From Chlorokybus atmophyticus (taxonomy: Eukaryota > Streptophyta > Chlorokybophyceae > Chlorokybales > Chlorokybaceae), in the NCBI GenBank assembly GCA_009103225.1, contig RHPI01000810.1, forward strand, positions 1,315,028 to 1,379,027: DNA of 64,000 nt. The letters run 5' to 3'. Made by a program: the position numbers and the translations under genes. The notes beneath the pieces are model-generated. The model was not told the origin of the DNA. It was given only the letters and a program-made list of their open reading frames with translations, and searched no databases. The first letter of the stretch is position 1; each line of letters begins with the position of its first letter. Shown here piece after piece: positions 23,938-35,600 of the stretch.

Positions 23938-26361
23938 TTATGGACCGGGTTGTCGCTTGGCTTGACTATTCCAGTGCCAGCCATAGCGTGCTTCTCCAGA
24001 GTCATCCTGTACCAGCCAGCGCTTGTTGACTGCAAATGTAATAAGCATGAGACCGATCTGCGAGTCAGTGAACTTTGCAAGCAGATGGTCCTCCTTCAGC
24101 AGCCTCCCAATCTGCGTCCCGTATGTCCCCCCCTCCAGGAAGTGTACACCTCCAGCAAGCTCTCGCGGTTGGGAACATTGGCGCACAAGGTATTGCAGCA
24201 GATGCCAGCCAAGTGCATGAGGTGGTCAGAGCAACGATTGATCTGCAAGCAAGAATTGTTACAAGTGTGCATCATGCAAGCATGCTGCCCATGTTACAAC
24301 CCACTGCAACGTTCTTACCCTCTGATTGATGTCATGCTGGTCTTCTGGCTGCACGCGCTTGTCAACCACGAGCGTGCAAACGCATCTTGGGGTGACTTTT
24401 GCAATGCAGTCGCTTGAAGAGCAGTCTGAGCAAGGGCAGACTGCAGACGGGGCTACCAAGGATGCAGGCCAACCACAACTGCGTCCCTGCATCACTCAAG
24501 CAGCCGCATTAGTGCATGTCACGCATATAGTCTTCCTTACAGTTACGCTTGCAATCCGCTGTGCCGCAGCACACGATCTACTGCGCTCACCAAGATATTG
24601 CTGCACAAATCTCGTCCCCGGTCAGCTGGCCAGCATACCCGTCCGTGTCACGTACTGGCATGTAGACGCGTTGATCACCGATACCCTTGGCGTTGTACCA
24701 CTCCAGCACCTTCACTTTGTAGCTGCGCCAAGGAGTCTCTTGCTCAAGCACCTCCAGTACTTGACCGCGCTCAACAGCCACAACCCTACGGCTGCTGCTG
24801 CCGCTGGTGCTTGCAGCATCTCCTGTGGGTCTGCAGCACCAGCCGCATTTGAATTCCTTACGAGTGCGGGTGCAAAGCCTTGTGCAAGAGGATAAATGGC
24901 GTACGTAAAAGCCACCTAGTCCTCACGCAGCTGCACTTGAGAAGGCGGCTCAGCAGACAACAAGGCAAGCAGCACAGCATTTTCGCTGGAGGGAAAGTCT
25001 GCAACGGTGAAATTTGGGCCAAGCCCGTAGTCTGTGCGCAAGCGGCGTGGAGCTGGCTCCTCTGCGTCAGCGCGCTTCTCAGCGCGTGCAGCGCGCATCT
25101 TCTCCTTGCGCTGCTCATGGGTCAAGCCGACCGTTTCGCCTGGCGTTAATGGATGGCCCCGTCTTGCATTATCCACAAACCAGCGGATTTGCTCACGAAT
25201 CCATTCTGCAAACAAGAGGCAGTGAGCAGCCATTCTGCAGGAAGCACAAGACATCTGGCAGGTGGCAGCTGGCATATAGACGCACATGCACATAGGCAGA
25301 CGCAGACTACTTACTTGCAGGCCAGCGCAGTGTCTGTCCGTCGATCTCCAGCGGAGTGTGATTCTGCATTACATCCGCCACCACCTCCTCCCTGATGTCG
25401 TAATCTGGGCCGGCCCGATTGACGCAATTGCCAACATAGTGGTTTGGGAACTTGGCCCACAGCTTCTCCTTTAGAAGCTTGCGGTTGTCCTCCTGGATTC
25501 TCCACTGTGTCTCGTCCTTTCTCTTCAAATAAGCGTGCCCATTTTGCTCTACTCCCCTAGGCTTGTCAACGACAGGGGCAAAGCACTTTTCCTCCAGCTT
25601 TGCCTTTTTGACTGCCTCTGACTCCTCTTCGCAGTTAACTTCATCAACAGCTCCTGCGCACAAGGCCAACAGTCAGCGCATGGCACTTGCAAAAGAGAGC
25701 AACGCAAGCAGAGCTTCAGCCAAGCTGCAACTTCAGCTATGTTGCAGTTGCGGCTTGGCTAACACTGTTGTTTGCTTGGCTGAAGCTGCAGACCGAAGCG
25801 TACAACATACAGCAAAGCAAGTAGAGCTTCACCCAACCTACCACTTCAACTAAACTGCAGCTGCGGCTTAGCTGAGGCTCTGCTTGGCAGAAAGCCGATA
25901 TGCAGCTTTTACTCAAGCTGCAGCTTCAGCCAAGCCGCAGGTTCAATCGAGTTGTAGCTTCAGCTTGACTGAAGCTGCAGATCAAAGCATACCAATGAGC
26001 AAGCAGAGCTTCAGCTGCAGGAGCAACTAAGATGCACCAGCAGCTTGGCAGCAGACTAGTTGAAAGCAAGCACACCTGTGTCCTCAGGTTGTGCTCCCGC
26101 CTCGTCCTGCTCCTCTTCATCTTCAGCTTGCAACCTCGGCTCATCCCTGTTTAACTTCTGCACGTCTTCAAGGATCCGCGAAGCAATGCTCAGCCTAGGT
26201 GTGATCTGTGCAAGAATTTCTGCTGAGAAGCTATAGTAAGCTTCTCCATCAATCTCTTCCTCCTTGAACTTCTCCGCTATTGCTTGTGCACTTAGAACCC
26301 CTCTTAACAATTTAGCTACCCGTTTGGAGATAAGCTCTACGCTCATCCTATACACTGACAT
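23938..26361 (-). CDS. Unidentified multi-exon gene with SAM-like N-terminus
   Basis: Exon 1 (26361-26076) starts MSVYRMSVELIS and reads FKEEEIDGEAYYSFSAEIL then ILEDVQKLN, which fits a sterile alpha motif, followed by an acidic tail. Exon 2 (25653-about 25311) and exon 3 (about 25206-24930, KWIREQIRWFVDNARRGHPL) join in phase. Further coding-like pieces are VLEVLEQETPWRSYKVKVLE then WYNAKGIGDQRVYMPVRD (about 24780-24600), CVCTLVVDKRVQPEDQHD (about 24400-24330) and FTDSQIGLMLITFAVNKRW (about 24085-24025). The joins of the later exons are uncertain and an indel is possible. I cannot name a function. It starts 400 bp from a divergent zinc-finger exon. Confidence 0.55.
25680..26040. repeat. Intronic repeat array (AGCTTCAGCCAAGC words)
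   Basis: Intron 1 of the SAM-like gene is filled with direct and inverted copies of gcttcagccaagctgca and gcttggctgaagctgcag, in loose units of about 100 bp. These could pair into long hairpins. Confidence 0.8.
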
Positions 26362-26596
26362 TGTGCTTTAGAGCAGCACACAACCTTGCAGCTTGGTAGC
26401 AGCTAGAAACAGCTTCCAGCACCGCAACCTAGCAAGTAGGCCCGGAAACGCCAAGACGCAAAACAGTCAACCACCGATTACTGCCGCCACCACCTTCACT
26501 ACCGCCACCTCCACCGCCGCCACCGCCGCCGCCGAAGCACCGCGGACAGCTGTGCTTCTTCGGAGGTTTACTGCGCAAAAGTCAGCTGCGCACAAG

Positions 26597-26626
26597 TTAG
26601 GGTTAGGGTTAGGGTTAAGGTTAGGA
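26597..26626. repeat. Interstitial telomere-like repeat (TTAGGG)
   Basis: Four to five TTAGGG-like units, the last slightly mutated, lie in the interval between the divergent SAM-like gene and the zinc-finger exon. They could be an interstitial telomere remnant or a telo-box-like promoter element. Confidence 0.85.
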
Positions 26627-26760
26627 CTCCTGAGTAACAAATAGCCACAGCAACATACATAAGACATACAACGGCTACTCCTATATGTGGCGGCGGCGTG
26701 CTTGGTGGCCTCGGTTTGTGAAGCGTTGAGCTGTTGCAGCGTATTGAGCATAGCAAGCAT

Positions 26761-26972
26761 GAAGGGCAAGGCAGAGGCTAGTGCATACTGGCAGTCTGGT
26801 GCAGAGCAGCCTTGGCGCTGCAAATATTGTCAAGTCTTGTTGCAGAGGTCCGTTGTCAGCAAGGTCAAGCAGCACATTGGCTCCCTCACCTGCACCAAGA
26901 TTTGTGTGGGCCCTGAACACTTTGAGAAACTGCGAGGAGCAACGCCCAAGGAGAAGCTCCCTCCACAGGGCT
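26761..26972 (+). CDS. BED-like zinc-finger exon
   Basis: An ATG at 26761 opens MKGKAEASAYWQSG, then PWRCKYCQVLLQ and KVKQHIGSLTC. The order W-x-C-x2-C ... K-Q-H-x6-C fits a BED/C2HC finger, common at the N-terminus of transposases or transposase-derived proteins. The downstream splice donor is unclear, so linkage to the transposase exons from 27.6 kb is possible but unproven. Confidence 0.5.
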
Positions 26973-26979
26973 TTTTACG

Positions 26980-27320
26980 CGCGGACCAGTCGTACGCAGC
27001 CCGTAGACCACGTCTGATACGTTGTAGCGTACCAGTGCCGCGACTGGTCCGGCATAATCGGACCACCGGTGGTCCGGCCCCCGAGCCCGCCGATATGGTC
27101 CGAATGACCGGACCAGGGCTGGTGGCGTGTCCCGCGGCTTGTAGACCGGTACAGCACTGGTCAGCACACGGCCTGAGCAGTAGGACCAAGGCTGGTCGCA
27201 TGCCCTGCGGCCTATGAGCCAGGGCAGCACTCGTACAGAACGCATGTACTGTACGGACCAATCATGTCCTCACAAGCGGGACCAAGCTGCACTGGTACGG
27301 TTGCAAGCGGCCCTCATAGA
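26980..27320. repeat. Dense GGACCA/TGGTCC palindromic words
   Basis: At least a dozen GGACC, GGTCC, TAGACC and CACTGGT words in both orientations include cggaccaccggtggtccg (27059-27076), a near-perfect palindrome. Words such as gcggcctatgag and ctcatagacc link this to the intron motifs of the transposase gene. It may be a subterminal binding-site region of the element. Confidence 0.7.
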
Positions 27321-27546
27321 CCATGCATGGTTCCGAAACCGAAACAGCACTCAACAACTCAACAGCTCTTTTGGATCATTGATATATTATAATAACCAAC
27401 GGTGAAGAATGACGTCGGAAGCATACGACACATCTCACCTGGTCTGTTGCTCCCAAGGTCACGTGCGCCAATGCTAAACGAGTAGCAGGCACTGGGCATG
27501 CATGGTCCCCTGTCCATTTGCTAGGGTTTTGGGCTTGCGCTGCAGT

Positions 27547-27577
<31 letters not shown>

Positions 27578-27628
27578 GCGAAAACCTTTGGAACAGCTGG
27601 TTTCGTGGGTAATACGCATGCACCCAGT

Positions 27629-28156
27629 ATGGCGGACCGAAAAGCAGCTGATATTGCTGAAAGACTCCACCAGTCTATCGGACTCAAGCTACCTGCAGTC
27701 AACCTTGCAGCTTTGCGCAAGCGGAAGCAGCGTTCCAAGTTGGTTGTCAACGCAACGCAAGGTCTCCTACGTCAGAAGGACTTGGAGTTGAGTCAAAGAG
27801 AGCAAGCTCTTGCCCGCAGAGAAGCTGAGGTGTCCCAACTTTTGGCTGATAGCGGCCTCGCTGGTGACAACGCGTCCCCCATGGAGGTGGATGGGCAGGC
27901 AGACCCCTCACTCAGTAACATCCTTGCCCCCACTAGCTAGCTTTCAAGCCTCATTGCGACACAGCCAGCACAGATTTCTTCACAGCAGTTGTTAAGCGCC
28001 TAATATGACTCCTTGCAGGCCAGCTTCAGCAACTCAGCCTGCTGCTCACCCCCCTGCAACCGCTGGCCAGCCATCCACTTCGCATTCCCCTCTGTCACCG
28101 GCTGCTGAAGCTGGAGGTGGCTCATTCGCCGACGAGTCATCTGATCATGTGGAGAG

Positions 28157-28189
<33 letters not shown>

Positions 28190-31100
28190 TCGTCAAGTTA
28201 TCTGCAACTGCAGTTCCACTGGATGCCGCGGCATGGTAAGCAGTGCGGTCTATGAGTTATGCAATCTATTGCTCTGACCAAAAGTCTCATAGGCACTGTC
28301 CAGTGTCTACGAGTCATGCACTCCATTGCTCTGACCTAAAGTCTCATAGGCACTGTCCAGTGTCTACGACTTATGCATTCCTTTGCTGAGACCTAAGGAC
28401 TCATAGGCACTGGACAGTGCTAGTCTGGTCTATGACACAGCCATGCACGCGTGTGTCTTGCTTGTGATTCTTGATAGCGTGGTGATGTGGATTGGTGTTG
28501 ATCGCTGGCGTGCTAACCAAAATTTGTCATCATAGATGGTGGACGAAGCAGTTGCAAGGGCGCACCGTGCACTTGACCTGGCAGTTGCCGCAAGCAGGTG
28601 GGCACCACCTATTCCCCATAGTCAACCTCTCGAGCCCAGCCAACCACCATCAGAGTCTGCTACGAAGAAGTGGCTGGATATCTACCTAAAGATTGTGACA
28701 GCCCTGGAAGATTCTAGTGTCCAGGTTGCTCTCGTCAACGAGATTATGAAACTCATCTTTGGCCAGATAAATTCTGTGGTCAAGCTGGCCTTGGAGGTTC
28801 CTTTTGAACAGGAGCAGTTGCGGGATGACATCGCCAGCCTCATAGGCGACACAATATCGCACAGCCCTGTCGCGGATGAGCTGCCGACAGACATTGCCGC
28901 CGTGGATAAACTGTTGGCCGCGCTCGGCATGCCTGTTCCTCAGCGCCTGACCGTCTGTCCCACATGCAAGTACTTGTTTGATGCACCTTATCCCACACTC
29001 AATGAAGATGACGAAGACTCGGACACGAGCGAGACCAAGCAAAAAATGATTGATCGCCTTCGCAACACACCGTGCGGAGGGGGATGCGGCAGGGTTCGCA
29101 AAGAATGTTGCGACTTCTTGTACAATCGTGTAGGTGCCTGGCTCAGCGCCAAATTAGCTGTCCCTTCAATCGCTCACGACTATTTGGAGGAATGGCGCCA
29201 CAAAAATGAGTGGTTGCACGTCCCTGTGGAACAAGTACCTGCTGCAAACACTGAGTACTGGCATGGTGCGAAGAAGCAGCATCACTGCAGCTTCTGGGAC
29301 CCTCGCCACAAAATCAAGCTGCCTGTGTCCTGCGCATTCTGCCACCACATCCCGGATGTCGATTTGGAGCATCACAACGCAGGCGATCACGTGACATTTG
29401 AATGCTCAGGGTGCCACAAAACCAACCATCAGATGGTACAGCAAGCTCTTGGCGACCCTCGCAACATAGCCCTGCTAATCCACGCCGACGGCTTCAGCTC
29501 AACAACCACTGTGAAGCACAGCTGCACCGTTGTCAGTGCCTCTGTGCTCAATGGCGGGAAGCGCATTTCCTCACAAGAGTCTTCCGTCATGCCTTTGCTC
29601 TTTGTTCCCACTGATCAGCTCCCAAACGGTGTGGACAGTCTGGAGCCCTTTCTGGAACCACTGGTGCGTGACCTGGAGAACCTCTACTTGAACGGCTTCA
29701 CTGTTCGTTATGGCCTCGATTCCAATCATGTCGACAGCCGCGTGCTTGATCGACGACCAGGTAATGACTGGGTTATAACATGTTTTGTCACCTATATCAC
29801 CCCAAGTCTCATAGGCACTGTCCAGAGTCTACAACTTATGCAGTCCATTTTTGTGTATGCTAAAGTCTCATAGGCACTGTTCAGTGGCTGCGACTTGGTT
29901 ATAGCATATCTGCCTTCTTGCGGTCTATGAGACTGTCATAGGCTGCACTGCCCAGTGCGGCCTATTACAGTCTCTATCAGACTGGTTGTGAGATACTGAT
30001 GTTGACTTCATTGCAGGTCAAGAGATAACGCTGCGGGTAGTGCTGTGGGCATGGACGGGTGACCAGCCAGCGCAATGTGAGATAGGCCAGTTTAAGAATG
30101 GAGGCCTCGTCCCCTGCCGGCGTTGTCTCCTCAAAGCCACTCAGCACCAAGTGCCCCGGCGTGCTGAGCAGGGTGAAGATACTACGAGGACACGTACAGA
30201 CCATTTTTATGGTGACAATCGCTATTACTGCCGCCATCCCCCAGCAGAGAGAGCAGCAAAGGATGCGTTCGACAACGCGTGCATGGTGGACTCACTCGAT
30301 GGCCAAAACCGGAAAGAAAAATCAATGGAGTGCGGCATCACAGGGAAATCTCCACTCTGGCGGCTGTGGCATCTGTATGAGTTTAACCCTTGCCGTGACT
30401 TGGTCTATGACACGATGCACCTGTTGCTGGAGGGGCTTTGCAAAAGTTTCGTGCACAGTACGCTGGGTGCAGACAGTTCAAAGCATGTCGAAGACATTGC
30501 CAAGGTGGAGCGCAGGCTGTCTCAGATGCGCATATCACGCCCCATGGACTTGAAGAGCAAACGTTTCCCAAGAGGCATCAGCAAGCACCTGGCTTGGTTC
30601 AAGGCCCAGGACTTGCAGATGTTCGTGCAGTATGCTGTGCCATACGCTGTGTCCGATCTGGTAGACGAAGCAACCAGAGACGTCAGCTTTGCGCTTCACT
30701 TGCTCATCCGCATCTTCTTCCACAACTCTCGCCTACATGGCTGGACTGCGGAGCTGTTGGAACTTGCTGACGCTCTTTTGAAATATTGGAGGGTCTACTC
30801 GGAGGACCTGTTTGGCACCAACAAAAGGCCCAACGAGCATGTGGCCGGTGCCGGTCACATTCTGGAGGACATCATCTGGCACGGGAGTCATGATGTGTAC
30901 TGGTGTTTTGTGCAAGAGCGCACTGTGTCCAACTATGTCAACACCTTCACCAATGGGAAGCAGTTTGAGATCAGCTACATGCGGCGTACACTAAGGAGAT
31001 GGTTTCTGAGGACGCTCAACGTCATGCGAGAAGATCAGAGGACTGGAAAGCTGTTGTGCCACCGAGCTAATGATATAATGGCGCACTCTCAGCAGGTTTA

Positions 31101-32553
31101 CCAGCCTCTGAGTGGAGCATGTAGTGACTGTCATTACGAAGTGCGCACTCAAAAGCACGCCATGGAGCTCTGGACCCTCGCTGAGAAATTCCCAGACTTG
31201 GAGCATGCGCGACCGATCGAGAAAAGGGCATCCTTATTGGCAGCACCAGGAAGCCTGTCCCTCTTCAGGGACCCTTGGCCTTGGAAATCAAGCGCGTTGA
31301 GAACATCACTGGCAACTTGCCCGGAGGCATACGCAAGTTTCGCGCGTATCTGCGTAACGGGGTCATCTACAGGTGTGATATAGTCTACGAATTTTGCAAT
31401 CTATTGCTCTGACCTAAAGTCTCATAGGCACTGTCCAGTGTCTACGAATTATGTAATCTATTGCTCTGACCGAAAGTCTCATAGGCACTGTCCAGTGTCT
31501 ACGAATTACGCATTCTATTGCTCTGCCCGAAAGTCTCATAGGCACTGTCAGGTGTCTCATAGGCAGTGTCTACTAGAGTCTCATAGGCACTGTCTACTGT
31601 CATCTCTTGATACAAAGTGAGTGAGTAAAGCCTTTGGTATTTGCAGACGCAGAGGCGTTGATAACGTGAAGATGGCGGACCCAACTGTCGCACCATGCCG
31701 GGTGGATGAGATCTACCTGTTCAATTGGCGGAAATCCACTATCCATGTGCAAGTGCGGCCTTATACCAAGAAGCGTGATGCCATGGGCAATGACCTGATT
31801 GACAGAGACACTGGTGCACAGTGCATTGGGCGTTTGGCAGATGAGTTTACGCTCATCGGTGGAGACCAGTTGCAACGCAAGCTCTGGGTGTTGCTCAACC
31901 GTGATGTAGCAAATCATCAATTGGCGTACGACTATGACAGCACAGAGTTGAGAGTCACTGCAGCCGACATCCCCTTGCCGGTGTGGCCAGAAAAGGGCGA
32001 TGTCCTGGAGATGCGGCACAACAGCAAGTCCATTTTCGACTTCAGACTTCCGCATGAGCCCCCAGATGAAGATCCTGCTGACCCACCCCCTTGGGTTGTT
32101 GTGGTCAAAGAGGTGCGGTCCGACGGTCATATGGTAGTCGACTACCTGAAGAAGGCAGGGGGGAGGAGGCTAGGCGTCTGGGTGGTTAACACAGCTGCGA
32201 GCGACCAGGTGGAGGACCCTTTCTCAGCCAAAACAAAGCTCGACTGGCCAAGGCAAGGGAGCAGCAGAAGCAGCTGCGCTTGGACTGAGAGAAGTAGAAG
32301 TGATGGACGGCGAATGAAATTCAACCAACATCGCATGTATTGGAAGCCAGGACAGCAGGCAGCAAGTGAGTGTGTTTGCACTTGCATTCACGTGTTTGTG
32401 AAGTGCGTGTGTCTGCATCATAGACCAGTTCGGATAACTGCGCCTTGCAGACAACTATGTGCACTGTGCGCGTGTGCATGCGACTGCATGTGTGATGGCA
32501 ATATATTACTGTATACACTTATGCACATCTGTTCTGCAGGCTATGTACACTGA
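27629..32553 (+). CDS. tnp2-superfamily (CACTA/Plavaka-like) transposase
   Basis: Exons at about 27629-27916, about 28016-28235, 28536-29761, 30016-31371 and about 31627-32553 (3' end uncertain) join in phase where checked. The N-terminus has a basic/heptad helix, then a poly-Gln run and CNCSSTGCRGM. The core has Cys clusters CPTCKYL, TPCGGGCGRVRKECCDF, CAFCHH and CSGCHK. The tnp2-like blocks are DPRNIALLIHADGFSS, VPTDQLPNGVDSLEPFLEPL, VLWAWTGDQPA, CRRCLLK and VYDTMHLLLEGLCKSFV. Near 31225 (aaaaggg) the reading must shift one base to reach GPLALEIKRVENITGNLPGG, so the copy is inactive or has a sequencing error. In CACTA-like elements this protein cuts and moves the element. Confidence 0.8.
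28236..28535 (+). repeat. Intron array of 57-bp units, transposase intron 1
   Basis: Three copies of a unit of about 57 bp contain GTCTCATAGGCACTGTCCAG (about 28284, 28341 and a variant at 28397). The core CACTGTCCAGTG is palindromic. The array ends with tggtctatgacac. Confidence 0.9.
29762..30015 (+). repeat. Intron array, transposase intron 2
   Basis: Two copies of the GTCTCATAGGCACTG motif (about 29805 and 29864) are followed by gcggtctatgagactgtcat, then aggctgcactgcccagtgc and ggcctatt (about 29918-29966). The last part forms partly inverted words. Confidence 0.9.
31372..31626 (+). repeat. Intron array, transposase intron 3
   Basis: About five copies of the same motif (about 31419, 31478, 31534, 31555 and 31578). 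The first three sit in the same 57-60-bp unit (ctattgctctgacc...) as intron 1, although the two introns lie 3.1 kb apart. Confidence 0.9.
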
Positions 32554-32641
32554 ATGGATGCCTATAAACCCAGCCTGCAGCTGGACTATAAGCAACCTGA
32601 AGTAGGTACCTGGGTGCTACTGACTCAGTCTATAGGCCATA

Positions 32642-35600
32642 CTAGGGTGGTGGTGGTGGCGGTGGTGGTGGTGAGTGTCTGCTCAAGTAGTAGCCGATCA
32701 GGTTATGATAAATGGCTTTGGTGTAGTGTGGGCCCAGGTGCATAACTTCCCGTTGTGCCGCAGTGAGGTGTGTATATGATCTGTTCGCCATGTTCTGATC
32801 AAGCAGAAGCAAAAAGTGAGTGAGGCCCGGCTGCAGAGCACTAAACGCCTCCAAAGTGTTGGCGTACAAAGGGAGCCCATTCTCCGCTCGTCGTTGATTG
32901 ATGTCACGGAGGTAATGGTGCGCTGTGTTTCGGATCAAAACACACAGTGCAGCAGGATCACTGTCCCAAGTGTCTCGTGTCGCTTGATTGTTCCTCTGCG
33001 CCCAGGCATTTCGAGCTTGTATGCAGACCGCAAGCTCTGGAGCCATCAGCTGTTGCCAACCTTGCAAGTACTGTTGTATGCGCTGGGTAGTCTGTGCTCC
33101 TCCTTCGCTCAACGAACGTGCCCGCGCGCCGGGACTTTCAGCCAGGAAGTCCTCCACCACAACCCGCATCCACTCATCAACCAGCACGCCTTCCATTCCA
33201 CGCGAATTTGCTGTTTTTCAACGAGCTCCAGGTCATCTTCTAAGTTCGTGACCCGCCTATCAAGTTGATTGTTCTCCCTTTGCTGTTCAATGATTTTCTC
33301 TTGCAGTTCAGCTTCTGGCGGTAGTGCGGACGTGGAAGGAATGTCAGCAGCTCCACCACCTGATATTACAGTCTGCAGCATCTGAAGCGTTTTCTCGAGC
33401 CTCTGCTGGGTATCTTCGAGCAGCTTCTCTGTATGACTGACACGCTGCATGGCTTGAGCAACGTTTTCTTCCGATTCTGCCAGGTCCGCCTGCGCCTTCA
33501 GGATTTCCGGGTCGTCCATGGTGGCTGCTCGCTTGCCGTCTTTGATAAGCTTCTTATTGGACTTCTGGAGTTTGGCATTTTCCTGACGCAGGCGTTTCAC
33601 CTCCGCATTCAGGGCGTCTGCTTGCCTGCTTGCCTCTGCTTGCAGCTTGCCCCCAGTCTCTTGCGTTTGAGAGGCCAGCCGCTGGAGTTGTTTGTTGAGA
33701 GACTCCACTCTTGCTTCGAGGCGGTTCTTCTCAGCAGTCAAAGATTCAACCTCTGTTTGCAGCTTGCGCCCAGCCTCTTGCGCCTGTTGAGAGGCCTTCC
33801 CGAGTTTTTCATTGAGAGACTGCACTGCTGCACGGAGCTTCCTCCTGGCCTCCTCGCCTGTGCGCAGGCGCTCGCGCAGGCTCTCATTGTCCTGCCGTAG
33901 GCTGCTCGCCTGCAGCTTCTTCCTGGCCTCCTCGGCTTGGCGCAGGCGCTCACTCAGTTGCAAGTTCTCCTCTCGTAGGCGGTCCGCCTCTTCACGCACC
34001 TGCTGAGCGGAGGACTCCTGCTGCTGCTGCTGGCCGCTGCTCTCCTCCAGCTTCTTCCTGGCCTCCTCGCTTTGGCGCAGCCGCTCAGTCAGGCTTGCAT
34101 TGTCCTGTCGTAGACGGTTCGCCTCCTCAAGCGCCTTCTGCTGAGTGGACACCTCCTGCTGCTGCTGGCCGCCGCTCTCCTGCTGCTTCTTCCTGACCTC
34201 CTCAGCTTGGCGCAGGCGCTCACTCAGTTCTGCATTTTCCTTTTGTAGGCGGTCCGCCTCCTCACGCGCCTGCCGCTGGAGGGAGGCCATTTGCTGAAGC
34301 TGGATTTGGAGTTGAGAGGCCTCCTCGGCTTTGCGCGCAGCGTCACGCGCTTGTTGCGAGGCCTCCTCGGCTTTGCGCAGGCGCTCCTGCAGGCTCTGGA
34401 TCTCCTCCAAGCGTGCTGCTGCTGATCCTTTGAAGCTGCTCCTCGCCTGCCGTAGGCTCACATTCTCTGTTTCCAAGCGTTGCCTCTCCGCATTGGTCCA
34501 CCTCAACTGGTGCTGAAGCGTGTCTTCCTGCTGCTTCCGAATGGAGTCTTGGTGTGACTGCTGACGCTGAAGTCTTGCATTAAGGGCGTCAACCTCTGCT
34601 TGGAGCTTTTGTGCTTGCGCGGAGGGCTGCTGCTGAAGCTGGTCAAGAAGGTTCCGCTGCTTTTTCCTGGCCTCCTNAGTCAAGAAGGTTCCACTGCTTT
34701 TTCCTGGCCTCCTCGGCTGTCGTAGGCGGTCCCTGTCAGCAGTGGTGGCAACCAACTCTTGCGCTGCATCCTCACGCTGCAAGGCCAGCACCAACTCTTC
34801 ATCCAACTCGCTGATCCTGTTAAAGGCGGCCTTGACGTCATCTTCAATGCGCTTGCAGCGGGTGAGGTGCTCTTTCAAGGCAGGGCGTTCACCGCACAGA
34901 CGTTCAGCTTCTTCCCTCGCCAGCTCTGAACGCCGAGCATTGATTTCTCCCAGCTCTTGCAAAGTTTGTTGTAGCTGTTGTACGCGCTGGCTGTCTTCCG
35001 CTCTGGCCTGATCCTGCTGTTGCAGCCTTTGTCGCTCAGCATTGGCTGCATCGAGAGCGGCCTGCAGCTGTGGTATGCGCCCCACGGCCTCCTCTCTTTC
35101 CTTCTCCTGCTTTGCAAGAGCCACCTCCAGCTTCTGTATGCGCCCCCCGGCCTCCTCTCTGGCCTTCTTCTCCTGTTGCAGCAACTCTGCATGCTGTCGG
35201 CTAGCCTTGGCTGCTGCTTCAACAGCGGCTGATAACTCCGCTGCATGGATGCGCTTGACATCAGCGCTGGCGGATGCAACGGCGTGGGTGCTTGTAGACG
35301 CCTCTTCTAGGTGTTGCTGCATCGAAACACCAAGTTAGAGCACAAACACGAAACAGCGGGGTCATAGACCGAAATGGACAGTGCGGCCTGTGACGCACAA
35401 GTAGCCATAGACTGACTAATGCTGACTTTGGCCAAGGGTTACCTGAAGTTGGGGCACTTGCTGTTGGAGGTTCTGGACAAAGCCTTCAACCAACTTGGCT
35501 ATGTTGCTGGCATTGGCGACTCCTGAACGTGCAGCAGCGATACCGTCTTCCAACTTCTTACGAGCATCGTCGTCACCGTCACCGTTGCTGTCATCATCGC

